NCBI GenBank assembly: GCA_045127595.1
Contig: JBGVQS010000028.1
Coordinates: forward strand, 62,001-126,000
Direction: 5' to 3'
Length of the DNA: 64,000 nt
Source: Scatosoma sp045127595
Lineage (GTDB): Bacteria; Bacillota; Clostridia; Christensenellales; Borkfalkiaceae
The notes beneath the pieces are model-generated. The model searched no databases. It was not told the DNA's origin and worked only from the letters and a program-made list of their open reading frames with translations. The translations under genes were made by a program, and so were the position numbers. Positions 24,685 to 33,557 of this stretch are shown here, one piece after another. Positions within the stretch are counted from its first letter, which is position 1; each line of letters starts with the position of its first letter.

Positions 24685-26160
24685 ATGAAGAAATTTGCAA
24701 AAGTGTTACTTGGTACAGTTTGTATGGTATCTATGTTGTCGTGCGTTGCTTGTGGGGGCGGTTCAAGCGGTTCAAAAGATACGGGCGATAACGGCAAGCA
24801 AACGAAAAAAACGGAAGAAGAATTTATTGCTGCGATCAATGCGACGGTTGCTTTAGAAAACGTAACGGTGGAAACGGTGGATATTTCCGTAAATAAAAAA
24901 GAAGAAACGACCATAAAAATGGACGGAAATAAATGGGGCTACTACCAAAAAAACTATGAAAATGATAAAATTGAGAAAGTGTATGAAGCGTATATAGAAT
25001 TTAACACTGACGTTATGCGGGTATACGAACAGGCAAGCGCTTATTCTTGGCGGGTTGAAGAACTTCCTTCAAACGCAAGCTTAGAAAGTGCCGTTAAGGA
25101 AGAATTTTCGAATAAGGAAAGCGTGAAAATGTTTATAGACGTATACGACGCGCTTACGTTTAACGACGAAACGGGCGCGTATGAAGGGACGGAGCTTTCA
25201 TTGTTCGACGGAGAAAACGAGCTGTTTGTGCGCTCCCTTGCGTTGTACTTTACCGAAACGTATTTATATAAAGTAGAAATGTCGGGTGGCGAATATTACA
25301 GCACGACCATTACTTTCTTTGATTACGGCGAAACGGAAGTAAAATTACCTTCCGCGGACGGCGACTCTTCCCAGGAAGGCGGCAACAAGCCTGCAAACCC
25401 CGAAATGCCCGACGGTTATACGGAAGTGGAGAATTTTGGCGGAGCGCTCGCGGAGCAGGCGTATAACGATATTATGACCGCACTTAGCGGTTGGAATGAC
25501 AACTATACCTATACGACGAAGTATGACGTAATTTGCAAGATTAAAGATAGCGAAAGCCCTATTGCGATTGAATACGTTGATAAAGTCGATGGGGAGAATC
25601 TCTATGAGTGTTCCTGTACAAAAAGAGATTCTAACAATGCGACTACGTTACAAGTTTGGTATATAAAAGAAATTCAGGAAAGCGGTTCGCCGTCGGCGAC
25701 TGCATATGCGCAAAAGAATGATGATGAAGTAACGTCGGCAAATGTTTCTTGGGCGGAAATTTGCGCAAGCTTAAACCTGCCGTCCGATAGAATTTTTAAT
25801 CCTATTTATGATTTTAGCGGTTATTCGTTCAGCGACGTTTCTTTCTACGTGGACGAAGATTCGGATGATGAAACGGATTTACTTTCCTATTTCACGCTTT
25901 TTATCAAAGGCGAAGCGGCGGTGGAATTTGTAAAAACCAAGATGGATTTTAATGTGGAAGGCGCAAAGATCACTGCTTCGGATATTGAATATAGCTTTGT
26001 ATTGACGGATAAAGGAGAATTAGATCACATAGAAATTTATTGCACGGTAAATATGAAATATCAAGGCATTGCGGTTGAATACGTATTCGACGGAGATATC
26101 GTATTCAGCGATATCGGTACGACGGTTGTAACCGCTCCTGGGGCTGTTACGGTACAATAA
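24685..26160 (+). CDS. Two-domain secreted lipoprotein of unknown function, paralogue 2
   Basis: A 491-residue lipoprotein. I place the start at the ATG at 24685 (MKKFAKVLLG) because it follows AAGGAG and matches the paralogues; an in-frame ATG at 24661 would add eight polar residues. After the lipobox (SCVACGGG) residues about 35-230 form one domain that resembles the body of paralogue 3 (pattern YDALTF, Y-x-G-T-E-L, LP). A proline-rich linker (GGNKPANPEMPDGYTEVEN) leads to a second domain homologous to the whole mature part of paralogue 1. The gene therefore looks like a fusion of its two neighbours. Function unknown. Confidence 0.8.
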   Translation: MKKFAKVLLGTVCMVSMLSCVACGGGSSGSKDTGDNGKQTKKTEEEFIAAINATVALENVTVETVDISVNKKEETTIKMDGNKWGYYQKNYENDKIEKVYEAYIEFNTDVMRVYEQASAYSWRVEELPSNASLESAVKEEFSNKESVKMFIDVYDALTFNDETGAYEGTELSLFDGENELFVRSLALYFTETYLYKVEMSGGEYYSTTITFFDYGETEVKLPSADGDSSQEGGNKPANPEMPDGYTEVENFGGALAEQAYNDIMTALSGWNDNYTYTTKYDVICKIKDSESPIAIEYVDKVDGENLYECSCTKRDSNNATTLQVWYIKEIQESGSPSATAYAQKNDDEVTSANVSWAEICASLNLPSDRIFNPIYDFSGYSFSDVSFYVDEDSDDETDLLSYFTLFIKGEAAVEFVKTKMDFNVEGAKITASDIEYSFVLTDKGELDHIEIYCTVNMKYQGIAVEYVFDGDIVFSDIGTTVVTAPGAVTVQ

Positions 26161-26390
26161 TTTAAATCCATAAAAGCAAAAAGGCTCTCCTATGCAAAAT
26201 AGGGGAGTTTTTTGTTAAGTAGCATATTTTTTCTTGGAAAATCTTGACAAGCATTGTTTCTAGTAGTATAATAATTTCATAGCACCCATATGGGGGAAAA
26301 AGGAGAAAACAGTATGAAGAAATTTGCAAAAGTGTTACTTGGTACAGTTTGTATGGTATCTATGTTGTCGTGCGTTGCTTGCGGGGGCGG
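26081..26390 (+). repeat. 311-bp direct repeat, copy B (lipoprotein junction cassette)
   Basis: Second copy of 24451-24761. The terminator arms have diverged slightly (GGCTCTCCTA against TAGGGGAGTT), weakening the stem, while promoter and signal-peptide parts are almost unchanged. Confidence 0.9.
26244..26272 (+). promoter_or_regulatory. Promoter of lipoprotein 3
   Basis: TTGACA (26244-26249), 17-base spacer, TATAAT (26267-26272), inside copy B of the repeat. Confidence 0.85.
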
Positions 26391-27012
26391 TGGCGGTGGA
26401 AAATCCGAGCCGGCAGGGGAAGAAGTAACGAAAGAAGTATGGGCGAAAGAAATGCAAAGCTTTTGTCTTGCAGATAAAATGAACCTTGCTTTGTCGGAAA
26501 CGGTAGAATATCCCACCGAGACGCAATCGGTTTCGGGTATTTTCCAGTTTGCCGACGGGAAAATATACAACGAAGGGAAATCGCAAGGCATGACGATGAA
26601 AGAATATTTCGGTCAAGTGGACGGAGTGCATTATTCTTGGCAATGGACGAGCTATGACAAAGTTTGGTCTTCCTATCAAGAACCTTGGAACGAAGAAGTT
26701 TCCTATTGCACGGGCGCAGGCGCGTTGATGTTTACGGAAATGCTTTCTTGGGAGGAAATTTGTTCTGTTGACGGCGCAACGGTTACCTACCTTGATTATT
26801 ATGATGAAGCAACCTTCCAAGACGGCGAATACGTTTATAATGGTGAAGAATTTACGTTAAAGGTAAAATTTGCAGAAGGAAAGCTGTATTCGATTAGCTC
26901 GACGAGAGAAAGACAAGGCTTTAACGGTCCGCTTATGGATACCTTGAAATTTACGGTTGTAGAAAAAGACTTTACGATCGGAGATTTGCCTGAACTTAAC
27001 GAAGGCGAATAA
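26314..27012 (+). CDS. Secreted lipoprotein of unknown function, paralogue 3
   Basis: A 232-residue lipoprotein whose signal peptide is the same as in paralogue 2 (start ATG at 26314; the upstream ATG at 26290 is not preferred). The mature domain is rich in aromatic residues (HYSWQWTSYDKVW) and resembles the first domain of paralogue 2 in its second half (YDEATF, Y-x-G-E-E-F, DLPE). It is the last of three separately transcribed paralogues and ends at a strong bidirectional terminator. No catalytic motif is visible. Confidence 0.78.
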   Translation: MKKFAKVLLGTVCMVSMLSCVACGGGGGGKSEPAGEEVTKEVWAKEMQSFCLADKMNLALSETVEYPTETQSVSGIFQFADGKIYNEGKSQGMTMKEYFGQVDGVHYSWQWTSYDKVWSSYQEPWNEEVSYCTGAGALMFTEMLSWEEICSVDGATVTYLDYYDEATFQDGEYVYNGEEFTLKVKFAEGKLYSISSTRERQGFNGPLMDTLKFTVVEKDFTIGDLPELNEGE

Positions 27013-27025
27013 AACAAACAACAAG

Positions 27026-27055
27026 AAAAGCTCCCGATTTTCCTCGGGAGCTTTT
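27026..27055. terminator. Bidirectional terminator
   Basis: AAAAGCTCCCGA and TCGGGAGCTTTT form a 12-bp stem with A and T flanks on both sides, between the convergent lipoprotein and rubrerythrin genes. Confidence 0.9.
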
Positions 27056-27095
27056 CCATTTTTAGAGAAGTATTATTTAAGGTGTGAATGGTCGA

Positions 27096-27737
27096 TTAAT
27101 AATTTTCCGCTCTTACCTGGAAATATGCCTGCGGGTGAGCGCAAACGGGGCAAACTTCGGGTGCTTTCTTACCAACAACGATATGACCGCAGTTGGAGCA
27201 TTGCCATACAGCGTCGCCGTCTTTCGAGAATACAAGGTCGCCCTTAACGTTTGCAAGGAGCTTTCTATATCTTTCTTCGTGTTCCTTTTCAATCGCTGCA
27301 ACGCCGTCGAAAAGGGTAGCGATTTCTTCAAAACCTTCTTCTCTCGCTACTTTTGCGAATTCATAGTACATATCCGTCCATTCGTAGTTTTCGCCTTCCG
27401 CAGCCGCCAAAAGATTTTCCGCAGTAGAGGAAATTTCGCCGCCGTTCAAAAGCTTGAACCAAATTTTAGCGTGTTCCTGTTCGTTCTTTGCGGTTTCTTC
27501 AAAAATTGCCGCGATTTGCACAAAGCCTTCCTTTCTTGCCTTGCTTGCAAAATAGGTGTATTTATTTCTTGCTTGGGATTCGCCTGCGAACGCCGTCATA
27601 AGGTTCGCTTCCGTTTTCGAACCCTTCAATGCAGGTTTTTCTTCAAACTGACCGCTCTGCTTGCATACGGGGCAAACTTCGGGTGCGGCTTCGCCGGTTG
27701 CTACATAGTGACATACTTTACATTCGAATTTTTTCAT
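27096..27737 (-). CDS. rbr: Rubrerythrin with rubredoxin-like domains at both ends
   Basis: A 213-residue cytoplasmic non-heme iron protein that reduces hydrogen peroxide in anaerobes. Residues 6-26 form a short rubredoxin-like knuckle pair (CKVC, CPVC). The central ferritin-like four-helix bundle supplies the diiron ligands (AGESQARNKYTYFA, EETAKNEQEHAKIW, EFAKVAREEGFEEIA, GVAAIEKEHEERY). Residues about 178-200 form a second rubredoxin (CSNCGH, CPVCAH). Classical rubrerythrin has the rubredoxin only at the C-terminus and reverse rubrerythrin only at the N-terminus; this protein has both. It has its own consensus promoter and a shared terminator. Confidence 0.95.
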   Translation of the reverse strand: MKKFECKVCHYVATGEAAPEVCPVCKQSGQFEEKPALKGSKTEANLMTAFAGESQARNKYTYFASKARKEGFVQIAAIFEETAKNEQEHAKIWFKLLNGGEISSTAENLLAAAEGENYEWTDMYYEFAKVAREEGFEEIATLFDGVAAIEKEHEERYRKLLANVKGDLVFSKDGDAVWQCSNCGHIVVGKKAPEVCPVCAHPQAYFQVRAENY

Positions 27738-27785
27738 AACTGTTTCTCCGTTCCTTAATAGGATTTAGTTTTATTAACTGTTTAT

Positions 27786-27814
27786 AGTATAATATAAAAA
27801 AATGGCTTTGTCAA
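27786..27814 (-). promoter_or_regulatory. Promoter of rubrerythrin
   Basis: On the minus strand TTGACA (27814-27809), 17-base spacer and TATACT (27791-27786). The rest of the AT-rich gap up to 28036 holds only the cls promoter and a small hairpin (TACCG/CGGTA at about 28007-28026). Confidence 0.8.
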
Positions 27815-27958
27815 TAGTTTTTTATAAAAAAGTTTGAAAATTTTTTAAAAAAAGATAAAAAAGACAAAATCCTACAAAATTTAACAAAATTTTAACGGGA
27901 TTTTCTTTTATCGAAAACAAATTATATATATAATAATGTAGGAAATCGGCATTGTTGA

Positions 27959-27987
27959 TTGACAAAAAAAGGAAAAGTTGTTATAAT
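27959..27987 (+). promoter_or_regulatory. Promoter of cardiolipin synthase
   Basis: TTGACA (27959-27964), 17-base spacer, TATAAT (27982-27987). Confidence 0.85.
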
Positions 27988-28036
27988 GTAAATTGATTTT
28001 TCCTACCGAAAATACTATGGCGGTAAAAGAAAGCTT

Positions 28037-29629
28037 ATGAAAATACTCAGTGCAAGAAAACGAAAATGGATAGAAAAGACGAGTTTGAAGGACCGTAGCT
28101 ATAAGCGGTTCTTGTATAACCGCGTCTTTATTTTTGCCATGCTCGTATTATTGCAAATGGCTGCCGCGATTTTTGCGGCGTACGCGCTTGTGTACACGAC
28201 AAAATTTGCGGTATACGTGCAGATGGCGCTTTTTGCCGTGCAGATGATTTGCGTATTCCGCTTGATCAATAAAAACGATCGCCCGACAGGGAAGCTTGGG
28301 TGGATTATTGCGATTTTATTAGTGCCCGTTGTCGGCGTGCCGAGTTATTTCTTGTACGGGGAAAACCGCCCGACGAGAAAGATGAATAAAAAGCTCGTGC
28401 AAGCGAAAGCGGAAAATTCTAAACGAGTCAAAGAATTACAGGGCGAGCGTCCGATGGTACAGCCGCAAACGCGCGGAGAGGGGCTCAGTCGTTATCTTGC
28501 GAAAGAGTGGGGATATTCCGCCTATTTTAACGGCGACGTTACCTACTATAAGAGCGGCGAAGAGATGTTCGAGCAGATGAAAGAAGAGATCAAAAAAGCA
28601 GAAAAGTTTATTTTGTTTGAATATTTCATTATCGGCTACGGAAGAATGTGGAAAGAATTGAAGGAGCTTTTGTTAGAAAAAGCCGTTCAAGGGGTGCAAG
28701 TGCGGATTATTTACGACGACTACGGTTGTTTGTTGCGCTTGCCGCCGAAATATTATCGGTATTTAGAATCCTTGCATGAAAATATCAAAGCAATGACGTT
28801 CAACCACGTCGTACCTATTTTTACCGTGCGAATGAACAATCGCGACCATAGAAAACTGCTCGTAATCGACGGCAAAGTCGGGTTTACGGGGGGCGTGAAT
28901 ATTGCGGACGAATATATCAACGAAAAGAGCCGTTTTGGGTATTGGAAGGACACGGGTATCAAAATCGCGGGCGACGCGGTGCAATCGTTTACGGAAATGT
29001 TCCTGTATATGTGGAATGCATTCCGCGAAGATAAGGAAGATATTCAAAAATATCTTTTGCCCTTGTCGAAAGAAAGCGACGGCAAGGTATGTATTCAACC
29101 GTACGACGATTCGGCGTTTGACGCGTATAGCGTGGGAGAATGGATATACCGCGATATTTTAAACCGAGCCAAAAAATACGTGTATATTTTTACCCCCTAT
29201 CTTTTGTTGGATGATTCCATGCGGCAGGCTTTGTGCGACGCGGCGCTCCGCGGTGTGGACGTGCGGATTGTAACGCCGGGAATTCCCGATAAAAAGATGA
29301 CCTATCGCTTAACGCGCGCGAACTATGATATTTTAATGCGTGCGGGGGTAAAAATTTACGAATATACGCCCGGGTTTATCCATGCAAAGAGCATGGTTTG
29401 CGACGACGAATGCGCGGTGGTCGGCACGATCAATTTGGACAACAGAAGCTTGTATCTCAATTTTGAAAACGCTGTTTATTTCTCTGGCTGTGAAGCGGTA
29501 ATGGACGTGAAAAAGGATTGTGAAGAAGTGTTTGCCGTATCCGAGCTGTGTACGCCGGAAAACCGTAAACGCAGTATTTACGGACGGTTCGTAGACGCCG
29601 TCATGCGTATTTTTGAAACAATGTTATAA
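28037..29629 (+). CDS. cls: Cardiolipin synthase
   Basis: A 530-residue membrane-bound phospholipase-D-superfamily enzyme that condenses two phosphatidylglycerols to cardiolipin. Two N-terminal membrane helices (residues about 30-80) precede PTGKLGWIIAILLVPVVG. The two catalytic HKD motifs are HRKLLVIDGKVGFTGG near residue 273 and HAKSMVCDDECAVVGTINLD near residue 453. Length is at the upper end of the family. The small zinc-ribbon gene follows 9 bases after the stop. Confidence 0.95.
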   Translation: MKILSARKRKWIEKTSLKDRSYKRFLYNRVFIFAMLVLLQMAAAIFAAYALVYTTKFAVYVQMALFAVQMICVFRLINKNDRPTGKLGWIIAILLVPVVGVPSYFLYGENRPTRKMNKKLVQAKAENSKRVKELQGERPMVQPQTRGEGLSRYLAKEWGYSAYFNGDVTYYKSGEEMFEQMKEEIKKAEKFILFEYFIIGYGRMWKELKELLLEKAVQGVQVRIIYDDYGCLLRLPPKYYRYLESLHENIKAMTFNHVVPIFTVRMNNRDHRKLLVIDGKVGFTGGVNIADEYINEKSRFGYWKDTGIKIAGDAVQSFTEMFLYMWNAFREDKEDIQKYLLPLSKESDGKVCIQPYDDSAFDAYSVGEWIYRDILNRAKKYVYIFTPYLLLDDSMRQALCDAALRGVDVRIVTPGIPDKKMTYRLTRANYDILMRAGVKIYEYTPGFIHAKSMVCDDECAVVGTINLDNRSLYLNFENAVYFSGCEAVMDVKKDCEEVFAVSELCTPENRKRSIYGRFVDAVMRIFETML

Positions 29630-29638
29630 GGGGTAGCT

Positions 29639-29971
29639 ATGAAAAAGATGAACAGAAAAGAACGCCGCGCGGAAGAACGCCGCATTATTGCGGAAATGGA
29701 TTCGGCAATGCAAGCAAAAAAGGAAGAAAAGCCCAAGACGGTGGATTTTGCTTCGGGGGAACAAACAAAAGTATACGGAAAGGAAGCGCCTGAAATTTTG
29801 CATTGTAGGCGTTGCCGTTCGGTTATGGAAAAGGGAGTTTGCCCTGAATGCGGCTATAAAATCTTCGTGCCGATGGACGAAAGCAAACGTAAAAAAATAC
29901 GTTGGATTTCCACAGCGATCGGCTTGGTTATCTTTGCGATCGTTTTTGCGGTTGTGAAAGCAATGCAATAA
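29639..29971 (+). CDS. Small zinc-ribbon membrane protein of unknown function
   Basis: A 110-residue protein. Residues 1-30 are basic and helical (RKERRAEERRI), residues 56-71 hold CRRCRSVMEKGVCPECG, a four-cysteine zinc ribbon, and residues about 88-108 form a single membrane helix (ISTAIGLVIFAIVFAVV). Topology would put the zinc ribbon in the cytoplasm with a C-terminal anchor. It is translated 9 bases after cls, so it may act in membrane lipid synthesis or simply share the transcript. No known family recognised. Confidence 0.75.
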   Translation: MKKMNRKERRAEERRIIAEMDSAMQAKKEEKPKTVDFASGEQTKVYGKEAPEILHCRRCRSVMEKGVCPECGYKIFVPMDESKRKKIRWISTAIGLVIFAIVFAVVKAMQ

Positions 29972-29979
29972 AAAACATA

Positions 29980-29998
29980 GGGGCAGGTATGCGTTGAA
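29980..29998 (+). repeat. Dispersed polar motif, intergenic copy
   Basis: GGGGCAGGTATGCGTTGAA lies nine bases after the zinc-ribbon gene. The first 16 bases recur at 60231, also between genes. See the finding on this motif. Confidence 0.6.
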
Positions 29999-30024
29999 TT
30001 GCTTTATCATGGGTTAGCAGATAG

Positions 30025-30050
30025 CGGACGGAGCGTAATCCGTCCGTTTT
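30025..30050 (+). terminator. Terminator after the cls operon
   Basis: CGGACGGA and TCCGTCCG form an 8-bp stem followed by TTTT. Confidence 0.75.
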
Positions 30051-30081
30051 CATTTCTCGAAAAGTATTTTTTAAATATTGT

Positions 30082-30110
30082 TTACAAGCCACGTTCTTTG
30101 TGGTATAATA
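30082..30110 (+). promoter_or_regulatory. Promoter of yhaO-yhaN
   Basis: TTTACA (30082-30087), 17-base spacer, TATAAT (30105-30110). Confidence 0.8.
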
Positions 30111-30138
30111 TACGAAAGAAAATGAAAGGGATACGGGT

Positions 30139-31221
30139 ATGAAGCTGATACATACGGGAGACGTGCACCTTGGTTCAGCGTTTAAAACGTTGACGGGGGA
30201 ACAGGCAAGACAGAGAAATGCGGAGCTTTTGGACGGGTTTCGCCGTCTTTGCACGTACGCAAAAGAAAACGGTGTGTACGCCGTATTGCTTGCAGGGGAT
30301 TTATTTGACGGAAACCAAATCCCCGCGCAGTTAAAAAAAGAAACGCTGTCGATTATTTCTGCCGCTGCGCCCGTATGCTTTTTCTACGTTTCGGGAAATC
30401 ACGACGAGGAATTTAGCGCGGAGAATTTGCCGAGCAATTTATATCTTTTTTCCGACGCGCGCGCGTTTAAAAGCTATGATTTGCCTGAAAATATCTGCGT
30501 TACGGGTTTGGATACCAAATATTTCGCGCAAGCGGCGTTTGCGCAGCTTGCCTTACCGCCGCAAAAATATAATATTCTATTATTGCACGGTGAAAAGGGG
30601 GTAGACGGGGGTGCGTCTTCGGAAAATATTCCGTTTGCACGTTTGCAAAACAAGGGGATCGATTATCTTGCGCTTGGGCATATCCACAAACCGACCTTGA
30701 CGGCGGAAAGGCTGGATGGGCGAGGCGTGTACCGTTATTGCGGCTGCTTGGAAGGCAGGGGCTTTGACGAAGTCGGGCAAAGGGGTTTCTTTTTGTTGGA
30801 AATCGAGAACGGGAAGCTTGTCAAGGAGCTGTTTTTATCCGTAGCAAGTCGAGAAGTCGTCGAAGTGCGCGCGGATATTTCCGCTTGCACGACCTATTAC
30901 GACGTGGAAAATTGCGCGGTACAGGCACTTTCTGCCGTACCGTCGAAAAATATGGTAAAGCTCCTTTTAACGGGGCGGCATGCGTTGGGGTTAAAGAAAG
31001 ATTTAACCCTTTTGGAAGGACGGTTGGGAAGTCGATTTTTCCTATTCCGCGTGGTGGACGAATCGCGGCTTTTTATCGATTACCGCGCGTTTGAGAATGA
31101 TAAAACGGAGCGTGGAGAATTTGTAAGAGAGGTAGGCAGGTACGAGTTGAATGAAGATCTGCGCGCGGAAATTCTCGACGTTGGGTTAAAGGCGCTTGCT
31201 GGGGAGGAGATTGATTTATGA
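30139..31221 (+). CDS. yhaO: YhaO/SbcD-like metallophosphoesterase (DNA nuclease subunit)
   Basis: A 360-residue Mre11/SbcD-type calcineurin-like phosphoesterase. The dimetal motifs are all present: HTGDVHLGS at residue 5, LAGDLFDG at about 54, SGNHDEE at about 86, LLLHGEKG at about 150 and LGHIHKP at about 178. Together with the overlapping downstream SMC-like ATPase it should form a DNA end-processing complex like B. subtilis YhaO/YhaN. The gene ends four bases inside the next start (ATGA overlap), which fits a fixed complex. Confidence 0.92.
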   Translation: MKLIHTGDVHLGSAFKTLTGEQARQRNAELLDGFRRLCTYAKENGVYAVLLAGDLFDGNQIPAQLKKETLSIISAAAPVCFFYVSGNHDEEFSAENLPSNLYLFSDARAFKSYDLPENICVTGLDTKYFAQAAFAQLALPPQKYNILLLHGEKGVDGGASSENIPFARLQNKGIDYLALGHIHKPTLTAERLDGRGVYRYCGCLEGRGFDEVGQRGFFLLEIENGKLVKELFLSVASREVVEVRADISACTTYYDVENCAVQALSAVPSKNMVKLLLTGRHALGLKKDLTLLEGRLGSRFFLFRVVDESRLFIDYRAFENDKTERGEFVREVGRYELNEDLRAEILDVGLKALAGEEIDL

Positions 31222-33443
31222 GATTGATTTCCTGTTATATCGTAGGCTTTGGAAAATTTGAAAACCGTGCGTTCGATCTATCGGCGCAGCTCAACGTTAT
31301 CAAGGAAGATAACGGGTTTGGGAAGACGACTTTGGCGGATTTTTTGCGGTGTATGTTCTACGGCTTGGACGGTGGTAGAAGTAAGCAAATTTTGACGAAC
31401 GACCGTATGAAATATATGCCTTGGTCGGGCGGTGCGTTCGGCGGCGCGCTCTCGTTTGAATTCAACGGCAAGCGTTATCGCATAGAACGCGCGTTCGGGA
31501 GAACGGCGGCAGGGGATACCGTTTACGTTTTCGACGGAAACAATATGCGCTGTTATGATTTTGGCGACAAAGCGGAGCGCTTGGGCGAAACGCTGTTTGG
31601 GGTGGATTGCGAAAGCTTTAAAAATAGTGTCTACGTACCGCAAGCGGGAACGGAAGCAGACGGAATGCCCGAAGATATGAAGCGCAGACTTTCCGCATTA
31701 TTCGGCGCGGAAAACGGGCAATCGATCAAGACGGACAAAGCCATGGAAAGGCTGGACGACGCGGAGAGCGCCTTGCGTTCCAAACGGCGGCCGCGCAAGG
31801 GAAAGCTGGACGAGATTGACGAGCGTTTAGAACAGATTGCGAAGGAAAAGCTCCAACAAAAAGAAGCTTTGCAGCAAGCGGCGCTTTTGCGGGAACAAGC
31901 GCGTGGATTTTGGCAACAAAAGGAAGCGTTGAGCCAACAGCTTGCGGAAATAGAAACGCAAATGCAGTCCAAGAGCCGCCGCGAAGAATTTTTAGCAAAG
32001 CGGGAAACCTTGGAGGGTATGCAGGCGCGTTTGGAAGAAAGCCGTGCGCACGTACAAGCCTTGCAGGCGTTCTTTAAAGGCAACGATCCAGAACAAGTGA
32101 ACGTGGTTGGCTTGGAACGTGCCGTCGAAGAATATTACGCCGAAAAAGAGAGCTTGCAGGAAATAGAAAACGCACTTGCGGAAACGGAAAACAAGCTGCG
32201 CGAAAAGAACCGTATCGAGGGTAGAATGCGCGGCGCAAAAGAGGATATAGACGCGTATAAACGGATTTTGGACGAACAAAATCGGTTGCTTACACCGCAA
32301 ACGACGGTGGAGAAAAGGGTAAGACGGAAAGGGAAGCACTTCTTCGTGTTCCTATTCCTTTTGGCGGCGATATTCGGCGCGACGCAGCTTGCCGAGCGGT
32401 TGGCTTTGGGAGCGGCTTGCCTTGGGTTTGGCGGAGTCGGTTTACTGTATTCCTTTTTTCGCGCTTTGCCCAAACGCAAGAAAACGAAGCCGCAAAAGGG
32501 CGGCGAAACGTTGGCGGTCGAGCTTTTGAAAAAGGAACGGGAATATACCGATTTGAAGCGGGAATGGGAAGAATATTTCCTTGGAGGAGAAGAAGTCCGC
32601 GCAAAGCAGGAAGCGCAGCGGGAACAAGCTCTTGAAAAAATCGCAGGCTTGAAACGCGGTATCGACAACTTTTTGGGGAATTTTGCCTTTGAAAACGTTT
32701 ATGATTACCGCGCGGCGACGGAGCGTTTAAAAGAGCGCGTCAACGAATATACTTCGGCGAAAGAGACCACGTTAAAACGGGAAGCGGAAACGCTGCAATT
32801 TTCGCAAAAGGACGGGGGCAGGTACGCGTTGAGTGAGCGCTTGGAAAATATTTCGTCCATGGAAACTTTGGACGGCTTGCTTCGGAAAAAGGATACTTTG
32901 GAGACGGAAAAACAGCGTGCCGTTGCCGAATATTCCCGTTGTAATACCCAAGCGGACGCGTTGGAGCACAGCGCAAACAGTGGGTTTGTTGACGGAGAAG
33001 AAGGGCTGATAGCGGAAAAAGCGCGCTTAGAAAGGCGGTTGCAGGCAATCCGTATGGCAAAAGAGTTTTTACTCCGTGCGCGGGAGAACATGGCCGCGCG
33101 GTATTTACAACCTGTGGAAGCGGCTTGCAGGAAATATCTGCAAATGCTCGGCGGGGAGTGGCAGGTGCGATACGCCGCGGACGGGAAACCGTTGGTGGAA
33201 ACGCAAGGCAGTTTTAAAGAGCAGGCGTTTTTAAGCGTGGGCAGCAAAGATTTGTTGGACTTTTGCGCGAGAATTGCCTACGTGGACGGGGTATTCACCA
33301 AGGAAAAGCCGCCCCTTATATTAGACGATCCGTTCGTGAATCTCGACGATAAGAAAACGGCGCGCGCAAAAGAGCTGGTGAAAGCGCTTGCGAAAGAATA
33401 TCAAATCGTCTATCTTACCTGCAAGGAAGAACGACGATTATAA
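31218..33443 (+). CDS. yhaN: YhaN-type SMC/Rad50-like ATPase with central membrane-like segment
   Basis: A 741-residue ATPase. Walker A is NGFGKTTLADF near residue 31 and Walker B is LILDDPFVNLDD near residue 698, so the two ATPase halves are joined by long coiled coils (residues about 180-370 and 440-640). In the middle, where Rad50/SbcC have a CxxC zinc hook, residues about 373-417 form two hydrophobic helices with a short break, suggesting membrane anchoring. No CxxC hook is seen. With YhaO it would form a DNA repair nuclease, possibly tethered to the membrane. A dispersed motif copy lies at 32814. Confidence 0.9.
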   Translation: MRLISCYIVGFGKFENRAFDLSAQLNVIKEDNGFGKTTLADFLRCMFYGLDGGRSKQILTNDRMKYMPWSGGAFGGALSFEFNGKRYRIERAFGRTAAGDTVYVFDGNNMRCYDFGDKAERLGETLFGVDCESFKNSVYVPQAGTEADGMPEDMKRRLSALFGAENGQSIKTDKAMERLDDAESALRSKRRPRKGKLDEIDERLEQIAKEKLQQKEALQQAALLREQARGFWQQKEALSQQLAEIETQMQSKSRREEFLAKRETLEGMQARLEESRAHVQALQAFFKGNDPEQVNVVGLERAVEEYYAEKESLQEIENALAETENKLREKNRIEGRMRGAKEDIDAYKRILDEQNRLLTPQTTVEKRVRRKGKHFFVFLFLLAAIFGATQLAERLALGAACLGFGGVGLLYSFFRALPKRKKTKPQKGGETLAVELLKKEREYTDLKREWEEYFLGGEEVRAKQEAQREQALEKIAGLKRGIDNFLGNFAFENVYDYRAATERLKERVNEYTSAKETTLKREAETLQFSQKDGGRYALSERLENISSMETLDGLLRKKDTLETEKQRAVAEYSRCNTQADALEHSANSGFVDGEEGLIAEKARLERRLQAIRMAKEFLLRARENMAARYLQPVEAACRKYLQMLGGEWQVRYAADGKPLVETQGSFKEQAFLSVGSKDLLDFCARIAYVDGVFTKEKPPLILDDPFVNLDDKKTARAKELVKALAKEYQIVYLTCKEERRL

Positions 33444-33451
33444 AAAAGATG

Positions 33452-33479
33452 AAATTTCCGTGAAAGCGGAAATTTTTCT
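33452..33479 (+). terminator. Terminator after yhaN
   Basis: AAATTTCCG and CGGAAATTT form a 9-bp stem followed by TTC and more T. Confidence 0.8.
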
Positions 33480-33489
33480 TTATAAACGG

Positions 33490-33518
33490 TTGACATTATA
33501 TTTTTTTGAAAATATAAT
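33490..33518 (+). promoter_or_regulatory. Promoter of the ABC exporter operon
   Basis: TTGACA (33490-33495), 17-base spacer, TATAAT (33513-33518). Confidence 0.85.
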
Positions 33519-33557
33519 GATACGTGTTAGTTGTATTTTTTTAAGGACGTAAAAAGC

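Larger units (their letters stand above)
24451..24761 (+). repeat. 311-bp direct repeat, copy A (lipoprotein junction cassette)
   Basis: Nearly identical to 26081-26390 with only scattered changes. It runs from the last 27 codons of one lipoprotein gene through its terminator, the promoter, ribosome binding site and signal-peptide codons of the next. Recombination between the copies would remove exactly one gene in frame. Confidence 0.9.

Noticed and set aside
27084..27758. 224-residue + strand open frame over rubrerythrin
   Set aside because: The minus strand encodes an obvious rubrerythrin with all metal motifs; the + frame is its shadow.
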